64,000 nucleotides of DNA from Hyphomicrobium sp. D-2 (GTDB taxonomy: Bacteria; Pseudomonadota; Alphaproteobacteria; Rhizobiales; Hyphomicrobiaceae). Where the stretch lies: assembly GCF_029872155.1 (NCBI RefSeq), contig NZ_JARXLA010000002.1, positions 850,294 through 914,293 of the forward strand, written 5' to 3'. The notes under the pieces are model-generated. The model had not been told where the DNA came from, did no database searches, and was given only the letters and a program-made list of their open reading frames with translations. The number at the start of each line of letters is the position of its first letter. The stretch's first letter is position 1. This document shows positions 1-8,883 of the stretch, one piece after another. A program made the position numbers and the translations under genes.

Positions 1-2
1 AA

Positions 3-866
3 CGCGCTGTTCTTTCGTGCGCCGTTGCTGTCCTGGCGCTAACTGGCGCAGTGGCGAACGCGGCAGAACCACCCAAGATCGACGTCGAAGCCCGCCTCGC
101 TGAAATCGAAAAGAATGCCAAGGGCCGTCTCGGCGTCACCATCATCGATACGCAGAACGGCGAGCGCTACGGCCACCGCTGGAACGAGCGCTTCCCCCTG
201 TGCAGCACCTTCAAGCTGCTGGCCGGCGCCTATGTGCTCGACCGCGGCGACCATGACGAAGACAACATCGACCGCAAAATCAAGTTCACCGCTGCCGACA
301 TCGTAGACCATTCGCCCATCACCAAGGATCGCGTCGGCGGTGACGGCATGACGTTGCGCGAGCTTGCACAGGCTGCGGTGACCCATAGCGACAACACGGC
401 CGCTAACCTCGTGCTTGACAACGTCGGCGGTCCGCAGGGGCTGACGGCATATCTGCGTTCGTTGGGCGATGCCGCAACGCGCCTCGACCGCAAGGAGCCC
501 GAGCTGAACGACGTGCCGAAGGGCGATCCGCGCGATGGCACGCTGCCCCGCGTCATCTCATCGACCGTCCACCGCATTCTGCTCGGCAACGTGCTGTCGA
601 ACGCATCGCGCGATCAGTTGACGGAATGGCTCAAGGCAAGCACCACCGGCAAGGAGCGCATTCAGGCTGGCCTGCGTGAGGGCTGGACCGCAGCTGGCAA
701 GACCGGCACCTGCGCGCACGGCTCAACCAACGAGCTGGCGATCATCTATCCGCCGAACCGCGATCCAATCATCGCCGCAGTTTTCCTCACCGATTCCGAC
801 GCTTCGCTTGAGGAGCGCAACAAGACGCTGGCTGAAGTTGGTCGCACCATCTCGGATATGTACTAA
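3..866 (+). CDS. Class A beta-lactamase with carbapenemase-like cysteine pair (5' end outside window)
   Basis: Secreted serine beta-lactamase that hydrolyses beta-lactams in the periplasm. The frame is open to the left edge and reads as a hydrophobic signal-peptide core ending ALTGAVANAAE, so the start codon lies outside the window; the GTG at 51 is internal. Visible motifs, by Ambler numbering: the S70-x-x-K73 box as CSTFK, the SDN loop (THSDNTAAN), the omega loop RKEPELN with Glu166, and KTG at 234-236. Cys69 directly before Ser70 and Cys238 in KTGTC match the pair that forms a disulfide in KPC, SME, NMC-A and GES enzymes, and Thr237 is also shared with KPC. Position 105 is His (DHSPIT) and the KPC Arg220 position looks like Gln. 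Family is certain from the motifs; the substrate spectrum is inference. A hairpin terminator follows, so it may be monocistronic. Confidence 0.95.
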   Translation, partial: RAVLSCAVAVLALTGAVANAAEPPKIDVEARLAEIEKNAKGRLGVTIIDTQNGERYGHRWNERFPLCSTFKLLAGAYVLDRGDHDEDNIDRKIKFTAADIVDHSPITKDRVGGDGMTLRELAQAAVTHSDNTAANLVLDNVGGPQGLTAYLRSLGDAATRLDRKEPELNDVPKGDPRDGTLPRVISSTVHRILLGNVLSNASRDQLTEWLKASTTGKERIQAGLREGWTAAGKTGTCAHGSTNELAIIYPPNRDPIIAAVFLTDSDASLEERNKTLAEVGRTISDMY

Positions 867-929
867 TCCGATCAAGCTGATCGTGCGGCGTCAAATGCAA
901 TCCGCCGTATGCCCCACATGACGAACAGG

Positions 930-965
930 AGCCGTCGGAGCCAGCAAGGCTTCGGCGGCTTTTTC
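930..965 (+). terminator. Rho-independent terminator after beta-lactamase
   Basis: A 13-bp stem (930-942 with 948-960, two G-U wobbles), a 5-base loop and then a T run at 960-964. It lies 64 bases after the beta-lactamase stop. Bases 966-1195 hold no convincing gene. Confidence 0.8.
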
Positions 966-1195
966 GTGCGCGCAATTCAAATAGGAAACATTCAACCGGC
1001 AGCTGCACGTTTGAGATAGCACCGCGTGGTGTTGATCCCATTCCCACCGCCCAATCGCTGCGCAGCGATGCTATCTTTGCGCGGCGTGTTCGGCGCCGCC
1101 GGCAGTACGCCGCATGATTTGGCACTGGACGCACCACTGCCGCGTAGTCCCGCAATCCGTTTTAAAGCCAGTCCCCTCATAGCCTTGAGATTCCC

Positions 1196-1810
1196 ATGCC
1201 CACTGAAGCAAAAACTCCGCTGCGCATTTACCTCGCCGGCCCTGAAGTCTTCTTTCCGAACGCTTTGGAGCAGGGCGAGATAAAAAAACGCATGTGCGCG
1301 GAGTTTGGCTTCGAAGGTGTCTATCCACTCGACAACTGCATCGATGGCGCTGCCGCTCTAAGCCCGGCTGAGCTGGCGCGGCGCATCAGCCTCGGCAACG
1401 AGGCGTTGATGCGCACCTGCGACCTAACAATCGCCAATTGCACCCCATTCCGCAGCGTATCGATGGACAGCGGCACCGCGTTCGAAATCGGGTTCATGCG
1501 CGCACTCGGGCGCCCGGTGCTCGGCTATTCCAACAACCCCGCCGATTTCGCCGCGCGCGTGCGCGCCGTTCATTCCGGCGGCCAGCACGGATGGGACAGC
1601 GAAAGCGCCGCCGCCGACATCGAAGATTTTGGACTGGCGGAAAACCTGATGATCGCAGTCGCGATCAGCGAAAGCGGCATACCCCTCGTAATGCGAGACG
1701 TTCCGGACAACTGCGCGCTTTCCAACCTCGACGGTTTTCGCGACTGCCTGGAATACCTGCGCCAGCGGGGCCAGCATTTGCTTTCGCCACAACAGAATAA
1801 CGCCCGCTGA
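1196..1810 (+). CDS. Nucleoside 2-deoxyribosyltransferase family protein
   Basis: Predicted cytoplasmic enzyme of the nucleoside 2-deoxyribosyltransferase family, which moves deoxyribose between bases or hydrolyses nucleotides in purine and pyrimidine salvage. The 204-residue length fits the family. The N-terminal LRIYLAGPEVF is the usual first strand and glycine-rich loop. SMDSGTAFEIGFMRALG carries the expected catalytic Glu within the G-T-A-F-E-I-G block, and the Asp of MDSG is a typical substrate contact. It stands alone between the beta-lactamase terminator and the convergent exopolysaccharide arm. Which base or nucleotide it uses cannot be read from the sequence. Confidence 0.88.
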   Translation: MPTEAKTPLRIYLAGPEVFFPNALEQGEIKKRMCAEFGFEGVYPLDNCIDGAAALSPAELARRISLGNEALMRTCDLTIANCTPFRSVSMDSGTAFEIGFMRALGRPVLGYSNNPADFAARVRAVHSGGQHGWDSESAAADIEDFGLAENLMIAVAISESGIPLVMRDVPDNCALSNLDGFRDCLEYLRQRGQHLLSPQQNNAR

Positions 1811-1885
1811 GAATTCCGGGCCTTACGATCCCCGTTCGCATGGACCCAGCCGAGCCCAGTTATTCAGGCGCAATGGGCAGAGGCG

Positions 1886-3118
1886 TCAGCGCTGTTGCCG
1901 ATGTTCGCAAGCGGCGTCCAGCACACCCGCAAACTTGCGACCGAGCAAATCGAATTCATAATTGGCTTCGATGTGATTGCGATTGGCTACGCCCATCGCC
2001 TGGACAGCGTCCGGCGGCATCGCCTCCAGCCGCGCAATCGCTTCTGCCAACAGGCACGGCTGCCCCGCTGGTACGGTCACCCCGCCCCCGGCGGCGTCTA
2101 CGGGGTTGTTGCTTGATTCACAGGCGAAGATAACCGGTCGCCCGCAGGCCATGAAGTCGAACAGCTTGTTGGAACTGATGCCATACTTGAAGACCGGCGC
2201 ATCGATCAGGTTGAACACAAACGCGTCCGCATCCGCCGCAAGCTGCGCGATCTGCCGCTTCGGCACCGGATCTTCAAACGCCACGTTGTCGAGGCCCATG
2301 TCTTTGGCCATCGCCATCAGTGACGGCTTCAGCGGGCCATCGCCAATAATGCGAAGTTTGACCGGCCGCGACGTGGCCAGCGTTCGAACTTCACCCATCG
2401 CCCGCAACACATTGTCGAGGCCGTTCGCCGTGCCGTGCGCACCGAAGTACATCAGGGTGAACGTATCGGCCACCGGCTTGGGTTCGGGCCGCGGAAAGAT
2501 CTCAAGCTCAATGCCGTTCGGCACCCACTCGACCTTGCGCCCATCAATCCCCAACGGCTCGATGTATTTGTGCGCGTGCGGCAGCAGAACCACAATTTTC
2601 TCGGCACGCTGGTAGAGGTATCGCTCCAGTCGTCGGAGCGCGTAGGTGACCGGATGGCGCTGCGGCAGCCGCCCCATGTCCACCAGTGTCTGTGGCCACA
2701 GATCCCGCACCTCAAACACAAACGGCACGCGGTAACGCTGCGCCAGCCGCAAGCCGGCCCAGGCCGCCAGCGGATGCACGCTGGAGCCGACGATAACGTC
2801 CGGCGGGGTGAGATCCTTGGTGTTATCCCGGGCGAGCGCTGCGCGTGTATAGCCGACCATGTTGCGGATCCGGTCCGCACCATTGCCCGCATACGAACTG
2901 GTCTTCAGCCACAGGAATGGAACGTCGTCGAAGTGATCGAGCCGCACCGTCTCATCCGGCGCCAACCGGTCGCGATTGGTGCCATGCTCCGTGCTGGCCG
3001 CGATGATGCTCGCCTTCCACCCGTAGTTGCGCATTCCGCGCGCTAGCGAAAAGTGGCGCGTGCCGCCGGGACCGCCCGGCTCCTGCGCGTAGTGATTGAG
3101 GAACCAGACGGATTTCAA
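1886..3118 (-). CDS. Family 4 glycosyltransferase, WbuB/WcaI-like
   Basis: Predicted GT-B fold glycosyltransferase of about 410 residues that adds a sugar during exopolysaccharide or O-antigen repeat assembly at the inner face of the membrane. The N-terminal domain begins WFLNHYAQEPGGPGGTRH, typical of WbuB-type enzymes, and contains VRDLWPQTLVDMG. The C-terminal domain has MYFGAHGTANGLDNVL and a nucleotide-sugar contact region ending SSNKLFDFMACGRPVI. The start is a TTG at 3118. It lies 34 bases downstream of the flippase gene in the same direction, so the two are very probably co-transcribed. Donor and acceptor sugars are unknown. Confidence 0.87.
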   Translation of the reverse strand: MKSVWFLNHYAQEPGGPGGTRHFSLARGMRNYGWKASIIAASTEHGTNRDRLAPDETVRLDHFDDVPFLWLKTSSYAGNGADRIRNMVGYTRAALARDNTKDLTPPDVIVGSSVHPLAAWAGLRLAQRYRVPFVFEVRDLWPQTLVDMGRLPQRHPVTYALRRLERYLYQRAEKIVVLLPHAHKYIEPLGIDGRKVEWVPNGIELEIFPRPEPKPVADTFTLMYFGAHGTANGLDNVLRAMGEVRTLATSRPVKLRIIGDGPLKPSLMAMAKDMGLDNVAFEDPVPKRQIAQLAADADAFVFNLIDAPVFKYGISSNKLFDFMACGRPVIFACESSNNPVDAAGGGVTVPAGQPCLLAEAIARLEAMPPDAVQAMGVANRNHIEANYEFDLLGRKFAGVLDAACEHRQQR

Positions 3119-3152
3119 AGGAGCTGTTCCAAGGTTTGCAAGTCCGTAGCTT

Positions 3153-4598
3153 TTAGCCGAGTCCCTGCAGTCGGGTCATTAAAAGACCCTGCACCATCAG
3201 AACGCTGGCCGCATACACCAAAACACCTGACGCGATGGCAAGCGGTGCGCCGCCTCCAAGCGCCATAACAGCTGTAATGGCCGATGCGACGAGCAAAATC
3301 AAAAGCACCACGGCCAGCCAACGCCCGGATGCGCGCAACACCGAGAAGCCGCACAGCACCACGGCAACGGACATCCACACATACGAATACGCCAAATGGA
3401 ACAGCGAGAAAAACCAGTAAAAAAGCTCGACATCCCGTAGGTAGCTAACCGTGAACAAGACGCCGGCAATCATCATCGCCGCGGAGCAGAAACTGAGAAT
3501 AAATGCCGGCCGCTGCGCGCCGATGTTGTCGTAGATGCGATCGTAGCCCGCGACCAAAGCCATCATGACACACGGCAGAACCATGACTTCCGCCATTTTT
3601 CCCGCCAACTGCCACTGCGCGCCCAGAAAAAAGATCGCCAGATCTTCGCCAAAGCACATGACGATGCTGCAGGGCAGCGCGAACAGCAGACCAAATCCGA
3701 GATAGACTTTGGCCAGCGGCAACTCCCACTCACGCAGCCGGTCCAGGCTTCGCGCCATCTTGGAAAAGACCACCTGACCGAAAGCGGTTGGCAGCAGAGC
3801 TAATGGCTGAAAAATCATTCGGAACGCGAACGAAAATGCCCCTGCCGCCTGAGGCGAAATCGCCGAGCCCAGAATAATCGCCGGGGCGCCAACATAGGCA
3901 GCACCCGCGAGCGAATTGGGCATCTGGTACACCGCAAATCTGTAATGGCGCCGCACAAGCGGCCAGAAGCTGCCAAACCGCGTCAATGACGCAAGCACCG
4001 ACTGAAGGCTAACGTCTTTGCGCAGACCAAGCCAAAGTACCGCAATGCCTGCAATCTGCCCCGCAGCATAACCGAACATCAACGTGGGCGCGGTGGGTGC
4101 GAAGATGCCCCCCAGAACCTGCACCGCAACCGTGACAGCGGCAAGCGATGTAGCTGCGATGGCGAACTGGTTGAACATCCCTGCGCGAACGCACCACTGC
4201 CCCAGCAGAACATACTGCCCTGCGAAAAACACTGAAAATGGCAGAAGTAAAAGCCCGTCGCCGGTAAAGCTGCTGGGTGAGATGACAGACGGAACGGGAA
4301 GATAGACCCAAGCCGCCAAAATGAGGCTGGCCGCAGTCAGAATATAGGTCGACAAACCAAACAGGTCGTAGACCGCTGCTTCCGATTGCTCCACAACCAG
4401 AGCGAGTTCAAACCGCAGCGTCGCCACCGAAACAGCCAAGGTTTGAAAGGCAATAAATATCGCGTAGATGCCATATTCATGCAGGCCATAAATCCGCGCA
4501 ACCGCCAGTGTTCCGGCTAAATTCAGCAATTGCGCAAAGGCGGCACCACCGACCAGCATGGCTGCCGATCGCAATATCTCAATTATATTGGGAACCAC
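3153..4598 (-). CDS. Polysaccharide flippase (Wzx-like, MATE/MOP superfamily)
   Basis: Integral membrane protein of about 481 residues with roughly 12-14 hydrophobic helices, of the type that flips undecaprenyl-linked oligosaccharide units to the periplasm. The first helix region contains the family-typical AVARIYGLHEYGIYAIF, and a mid-protein PLALLPTAFGQVVFSKMA resembles the RfbX/Wzx signature. I chose GTG at 4598 because AAGGA lies at the right distance upstream. The frame extends to 4766, but the extra Cys-rich 56 residues do not look like family sequence. It forms an arm with the glycosyltransferase gene that follows, divergent from the glycosyltransferase/polymerase arm starting at 4876. 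Promoters for both arms should lie in 4599-4875. Confidence 0.87.
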   Translation of the reverse strand: MVPNIIEILRSAAMLVGGAAFAQLLNLAGTLAVARIYGLHEYGIYAIFIAFQTLAVSVATLRFELALVVEQSEAAVYDLFGLSTYILTAASLILAAWVYLPVPSVISPSSFTGDGLLLLPFSVFFAGQYVLLGQWCVRAGMFNQFAIAATSLAAVTVAVQVLGGIFAPTAPTLMFGYAAGQIAGIAVLWLGLRKDVSLQSVLASLTRFGSFWPLVRRHYRFAVYQMPNSLAGAAYVGAPAIILGSAISPQAAGAFSFAFRMIFQPLALLPTAFGQVVFSKMARSLDRLREWELPLAKVYLGFGLLFALPCSIVMCFGEDLAIFFLGAQWQLAGKMAEVMVLPCVMMALVAGYDRIYDNIGAQRPAFILSFCSAAMMIAGVLFTVSYLRDVELFYWFFSLFHLAYSYVWMSVAVVLCGFSVLRASGRWLAVVLLILLVASAITAVMALGGGAPLAIASGVLVYAASVLMVQGLLMTRLQGLG

Positions 4599-4875
4599 GC
4601 CTGAGTCCTTGCCGTCATCCCAGCATTGTGCGGAGCAAGTGCGGCCGATCGGCAGCGATCCATCAACGCATGCCTCGAACGGGAGACATGCTCCCGTATC
4701 ACCCACTAAAGCTGTGATTAAGATACATGTTGCACTGGCTGCCGCTATAGTTCCGTGGGACACCACGCGGTGTCAACGCGCGATTTCTGTTATCACCTGA
4801 CCTCTGCACGCTGGCGGTCGTCATGACGGCTGCGGCGAAACCAAAACCAACTATCTCCCGAGGGCAGACTGGCCT

Positions 4876-6003
4876 TTGAAAATCGCTCACCTGACCTCCG
4901 TACACGGCCGATACGACACGCGAATTTTTTTGAAGCAGTGTCGGACACTCGCCGCAGCCGGTCATGAAGTTTCGCTGATTGTTGCCGACGGTAAAGGCAA
5001 TGAAAGCCTTGATGGCGTTCGCATCATCGATGTCGGTGCGCCTGGCGGTCGTATTCACCGCTGCACCGTCAGCGCACATCGTGTTGTCAGCACAGCAATC
5101 CAGATCGGCGCCGACGTATGCCATCTGCATGATCCGGAGCTTCTGATCGGCGCCATCCGTCTGCGCCGACTGGGCAAGGCCGTCATCTACGACGCGCACG
5201 AGGATTTGCCCGAGGACATCCTTGGCAAAACCTACATTCACGCGTCTCTGCGCCGCCCACTGGCAGCCGTTGCATCCCGTATGCAAAATCGCGTTTGCAG
5301 CAAGATTGAGGGTGTCGTAGCCGCCACCCTGACGATTGAGGAAAAGTTTCTCCGCGCCGGCATCAAGGCAATCGCCGTTCGCAACTACCCGATCCTGGAT
5401 GAGCTCAATCCGGATGTGCAACGGCGCGCAGCCTCCAACACGGTTTGCTACGTTGGCGGCATTGCGTCCAATCGAGGAATTCAGGAAATCGTAGCGGCGC
5501 TGCCGCTCTCCTCAACCGGCGTCCGCCTCGCTCTTGCCGGATCCATAAATGAGCGCGGTTTGCGCGCTGAACTGGAAGCTTCGCCGGGCTGGTCGCACGT
5601 GGACGATCTAGGATTTCTCTCGCGCGACGGCGTTAAGGATGTTCTTGAACGATCGGTGGCGGGACTGGTCACCCTGCATCCGACAACAGCTTTTGTTGAT
5701 CTGCTCCCGATCAAAATGTTCGAGTACATGTCAGCATCGCTGCCCGTCATTGCCTCGAACTTCCCGCTATGGCGCCAGATTATCGAAGGCAACGATTGCG
5801 GGATCTGTGTCGATCCAACCGATCCCTCGTCCATTGCGCGCGCAATCGATCGCTTGATGTCAGATCGGGACCTGGCCCGCCGAATGGGCGAGAATGGCCG
5901 CAAGGCGGTCATCGCCGAGTTCAGTTGGGAAGCTGAATCGAATCAGCTTATCAAGTTTTATCAGGATATTTCCCAGCAGCGTACATCGTCCGTGCCGCAC
6001 TGA
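4876..6003 (+). CDS. Glycosyltransferase, family 4-like
   Basis: GT-B fold glycosyltransferase of 375 residues for exopolysaccharide assembly. It starts at a TTG (LKIAHLTSVHGRYDTRIF), a typical N-terminus for this group, with a GAGGG upstream. DVCHLHDPELL and VIYDAHEDLPEDIL are typical of a subgroup with an acceptor-side HDPE block. The C-terminal domain has CYVGGIASNRGIQEI and LLPIKMFEYMSASLPVIASNF, including the conserved Glu that contacts the nucleotide-sugar ribose. It is the first gene of the rightward arm; a 236-base gap without an evident gene separates it from the polymerase-like gene. Confidence 0.87.
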   Translation: MKIAHLTSVHGRYDTRIFLKQCRTLAAAGHEVSLIVADGKGNESLDGVRIIDVGAPGGRIHRCTVSAHRVVSTAIQIGADVCHLHDPELLIGAIRLRRLGKAVIYDAHEDLPEDILGKTYIHASLRRPLAAVASRMQNRVCSKIEGVVAATLTIEEKFLRAGIKAIAVRNYPILDELNPDVQRRAASNTVCYVGGIASNRGIQEIVAALPLSSTGVRLALAGSINERGLRAELEASPGWSHVDDLGFLSRDGVKDVLERSVAGLVTLHPTTAFVDLLPIKMFEYMSASLPVIASNFPLWRQIIEGNDCGICVDPTDPSSIARAIDRLMSDRDLARRMGENGRKAVIAEFSWEAESNQLIKFYQDISQQRTSSVPH

Positions 6004-6239
6004 CATCGACCGGACATGTACGTCCCGTACTTGAGAGTGCCTGTGGGAAATATTGGATAACTTTGCGTGCAGTCTGGTCCAATCCACACCTTTTAGATCC
6101 TGAGGGACTATCCCCAGGAAATGACTGTGTGTGCGCGCACATTCCGTCGTCAGCAGTGCCCATTCGACTATAAATAGCCGCGTTTGCAAGCTCACCGAAT
6201 TGAATTTATTCCGCCAACGGATAATTAAAGGGGCGGCAA

Positions 6240-7451
6240 GTGCACGTTTCAATGAAAACGCTTCTTACGCACTCTCCACTTGTTTTGATGCTTGTAGTGA
6301 CGGCTTGGCTGACACTTGGCGCAGCAACGACCGAACATTCTGTTGCTGTGCTCGGCATGCTGATATTTGGAATAGTGCTCGCCGGTACGTATGCAATTCT
6401 GAATGCCTTCCCGGTAAAGCTCTCACGCGCGCGCCCGTTGTTAACCAGCAATCTGGCCGATGCGCTTGTCTGGCTGGTCGGATTTACGGCGATTGCCGTT
6501 TCTCTGATCCACTATGTCTGGTTCGACGGCTTCACCTTGCTCAGCGCGGGAAAGGCTGACGACATCGTCACCTTTGCTCTGGTCCGCCAGAACACGACTG
6601 CATCACTCCCAACATGGATGATGTATGCAAACCAGATCACTTCGCGATGCCTGTTTCCTATCGCGGCGGTGCTGGCTTTGTGGCGCGGCAAGTATGCTTT
6701 GGCCATTTGCGTGCTCGCATTCGGCCTGCTGTACTCGGTATGCCTTTTACAAAAGAGTGGTCCCATTCTGCTGCTGCTGCCAACCATTCTGTTGCTGATC
6801 TTCAAGCGGAATTATCTCGTTGCGGGCGCCGGAGTGACAGCTGCTTTGGCAACGGTTCTCGCTTTAGGGTTTCTGGGTAACCCGGAAATACGAACAGCCC
6901 AATCTGTCGATTATGCGGATACCGGCTCGATCGTAACCGGGTCGCTTAACAACGCGAGCAGGCTTAGCAACAGCTTGCTTTTTCGCGTCGCGATCGTTCC
7001 CGGTGAGGTCGCATCCGAATGGTTCAGCGTATTCCCGGAGAAGCGCAGTTTCGGCTACGGCTGCGGTTATCGCTTTCTCGCTCCGTTGGTCGATTGCGAA
7101 TTCCAGAATTACGCACGGATCATCTACGACGATTTTTATCGGGCCGAGGTATCTAAAGGTCTTCAGGGGACTGTAAATGCAGCCTCAATGATGACCGCCT
7201 ATGCCAATTTCGGTTGGCCGGGTCTGATCGGCAGCGCCGTATTACACGCGTTAATCGCGTGGGTGTTGATGATGATGTTCGCGCGCACGCCGGAGCTCCT
7301 GCTGCCGATCAATGCCACCTACATCTTCCTGCTGAGTTCAGGTGACCTGTTCACGATGTTGCTCTCGGGCGGCTGGGGGCTCGCCATACTGCTGGGCGCG
7401 TACGCCTATGCACCCACAGCCTCGCGCGAGGCCGCCATTGCCGCAGTTTAG
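6240..7451 (+). CDS. Wzy-like polysaccharide polymerase / O-antigen ligase-type membrane protein
   Basis: Polytopic membrane protein of about 403 residues with ten or more hydrophobic segments. A large periplasmic loop around residues 215-310 contains FGYGCGYRFLAPLV and a Tyr/Asp-rich stretch. This shape, within a locus holding a flippase and glycosyltransferases, is what is expected of a Wzy polymerase, a family with almost no conserved sequence. The assignment therefore rests on topology and context. The start may be GTG at 6240 or the ATG at 6252; AAAGGGG lies upstream. The last gene of the arm: no sugar gene follows. Confidence 0.68.
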   Translation: MHVSMKTLLTHSPLVLMLVVTAWLTLGAATTEHSVAVLGMLIFGIVLAGTYAILNAFPVKLSRARPLLTSNLADALVWLVGFTAIAVSLIHYVWFDGFTLLSAGKADDIVTFALVRQNTTASLPTWMMYANQITSRCLFPIAAVLALWRGKYALAICVLAFGLLYSVCLLQKSGPILLLLPTILLLIFKRNYLVAGAGVTAALATVLALGFLGNPEIRTAQSVDYADTGSIVTGSLNNASRLSNSLLFRVAIVPGEVASEWFSVFPEKRSFGYGCGYRFLAPLVDCEFQNYARIIYDDFYRAEVSKGLQGTVNAASMMTAYANFGWPGLIGSAVLHALIAWVLMMMFARTPELLLPINATYIFLLSSGDLFTMLLSGGWGLAILLGAYAYAPTASREAAIAAV

Positions 7452-7799
7452 CCACGGGCCTAAAACCACTCGGTGGCGCGTGCGGGTGCTGGATTTTTCC
7501 GATCAGCCATGTTCTGCCACCGAGTGTTCGGCGGAAACGGGCGGCCAGATCATTTATCAGGATCACCTTACGGCCTCGTTCGCTGCGACACTCTGGAGCC
7601 CTTTCTCCCAGCTGCTATCGCAGCTGGATCGGACGGCAGTGCAGCATTAACTGGGTCAGGAAGGCTGCGGGCTCCATCAAACCTGCCCGCGAAAGGCCCC
7701 TAACCCTCCCAATTCTCACCACCGCTTGGGTGCGGCGGCCAAATAGGCTAATTCTCAGCTGGGCAACATCGCACCGAACTTTTTAGGAGAACCATCACC
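7452..7799. other. Non-coding gap with a perfect inverted repeat
   Basis: No convincing gene. CACTCGGTGG at 7470-7479 pairs with CCACCGAGTG at 7516-7525, a 10-bp perfect inverted repeat with a 36-base spacer just after the polymerase-like gene. No T run follows, so terminator function is uncertain. A strong AGGAG ribosome binding site for bolA ends the gap. Confidence 0.5.
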
Positions 7800-8030
7800 A
7801 TGGCCATGGACGCCGGAGAGATTGAGCGCCTCATCAAGGCCCGCTTCCCCGACGCACAGGTCGAGATCCGCGACCTCGCGGGCGACGGCGACCATTACGC
7901 TGCCCATGTTGTAACAGCCGAATTCAAGGGCAAGTCCCGCGTGCAGCAGCACCAATTGGTCTATGAGGCACTGGGTGGCCGCATGGGCGGCGAGCTTCAC
8001 GCCCTGGCCCTCACTACGGGCTCAGAGTGA
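7800..8030 (+). CDS. bolA: BolA family protein
   Basis: Small 76-residue BolA-fold protein. BolA proteins pair with monothiol glutaredoxins to bind or move [2Fe-2S] clusters and affect iron regulation and envelope stress. The conserved block SRVQQHQLVYEALGG contains the invariant His of the C-terminal helix, and a second His (HYAAHVV) is a likely cluster ligand. TAGGAG lies nine bases before the ATG. The next gene is a CGFS glutaredoxin, the usual partner, with a structured repeat between them. Function is inferred from family and neighbour. Confidence 0.93.
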   Translation: MAMDAGEIERLIKARFPDAQVEIRDLAGDGDHYAAHVVTAEFKGKSRVQQHQLVYEALGGRMGGELHALALTTGSE

Positions 8031-8037
8031 GCTTTCG

Positions 8038-8086
8038 TTTTCAGCCCGGCAGCCGGCTTCCCGGAGGGAAGTCGCCGGGCTGAAAC
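8038..8086. repeat. Structured palindromic repeat, copy A
   Basis: Outer 12-bp stem (8039-8050 with 8074-8085), an asymmetric internal loop, a 6-bp inner stem and a GGA loop. Read on the minus strand it follows the consensus GGCGACT, 4 bases, TYC, 4 complementary bases, AGCCGGCY. It directly follows the bolA stop and could also act as a transcript 3' end. Confidence 0.7.
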
Positions 8087-8187
8087 AACATTGACTTCCC
8101 CGCGCCAATCCACACATTGCGGTCTAGAAGCGGCGTGCTGACCTTGGTCAATGGCCGCAGCGAACTCGATCATATGGAATTGTCACG

Positions 8188-8544
8188 ATGAGCACCCCCC
8201 AGCAGGACGTTGAAGACTGGATCCGCAAGACGATCGCCGCGAACGACGTCGTGCTGTTCATGAAGGGCAACAAGAACATGCCCCAGTGCGGTTTTTCGGC
8301 TCAGGTAGACCACATCCTGCGCGCGCTGAACGTCGACTTCAAGGACGTGAACGTGATGCAGGACATGTCGATCCGTGAGGGCATCAAGACGTTCTCGAAC
8401 TGGCCGACGATTCCCCAGCTCTACGTGAAGGGCGAGTTTATCGGCGGTTGCGACATCGTCCGCGAGATGCTGCAGGCAGGTGAGCTGACTGCGTTGTTCG
8501 ACGACAGGGGCGTCAGCTACGACGCGAGCAAGCTGACGGCTTAA
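8188..8544 (+). CDS. grxD: Monothiol glutaredoxin (CGFS type, Grx4)
   Basis: Monothiol glutaredoxin of 118 residues that binds a [2Fe-2S] cluster with glutathione, as homodimer or with BolA, and passes clusters to client proteins. The active site is MPQCGFSAQV with the single Cys. The glutathione-binding TIPQLYVKGEFIGGCDIV is complete. Residues 1-25 form the usual N-terminal helix DVEDWIRKTI. It sits 157 bases after bolA on the same strand. A perfect terminator follows at 8611. Confidence 0.95.
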   Translation: MSTPQQDVEDWIRKTIAANDVVLFMKGNKNMPQCGFSAQVDHILRALNVDFKDVNVMQDMSIREGIKTFSNWPTIPQLYVKGEFIGGCDIVREMLQAGELTALFDDRGVSYDASKLTA

Positions 8545-8552
8545 TTCTCGTT

Positions 8553-8593
8553 GCGCTTGGCGACTGCGCTCCGCGCAGCCGGCCTCCAAGCGC
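8553..8593. repeat. Structured palindromic repeat, copy B
   Basis: Outer stem GCGCTTGG/CCAAGCGC, inner stem CTGCGC/GCGCAG and loop TCC. The plus strand carries GGCGACT and AGCCGGCC at the conserved positions. It lies between the grxD stop and its terminator. Confidence 0.7.
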
Positions 8594-8610
8594 GGAAGAC
8601 ACCAGATCGG

Positions 8611-8645
8611 ACAAAGGGCGCCCGCGTGGCGCCCTTTGTTATTTC
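8611..8645 (+). terminator. Rho-independent terminator of grxD
   Basis: A perfect 12-bp stem, ACAAAGGGCGCC with GGCGCCCTTTGT, loop CGCGT, followed by TTATTT. Confidence 0.88.
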
Positions 8646-8883
8646 AGCCGTCTGAATGCGCCCGCGTATCGTTCCATCACTGAACAATCACCTCGCGAAT
8701 CCGCAATTCCCGCGCATAAATCCAAACAACTCCGCACACAAACGGGAACAAATCCCGCCGCGTGACTGCGCAGTCTCACTGCACACATCATCCGTCAGAC
8801 TACAGCGAAACTGTCGTTGACAACGCATTGGCCAATCATATCCATGGGCCGTTTTGCGTAGAAATCGGCGCCAGGAGACGCAT

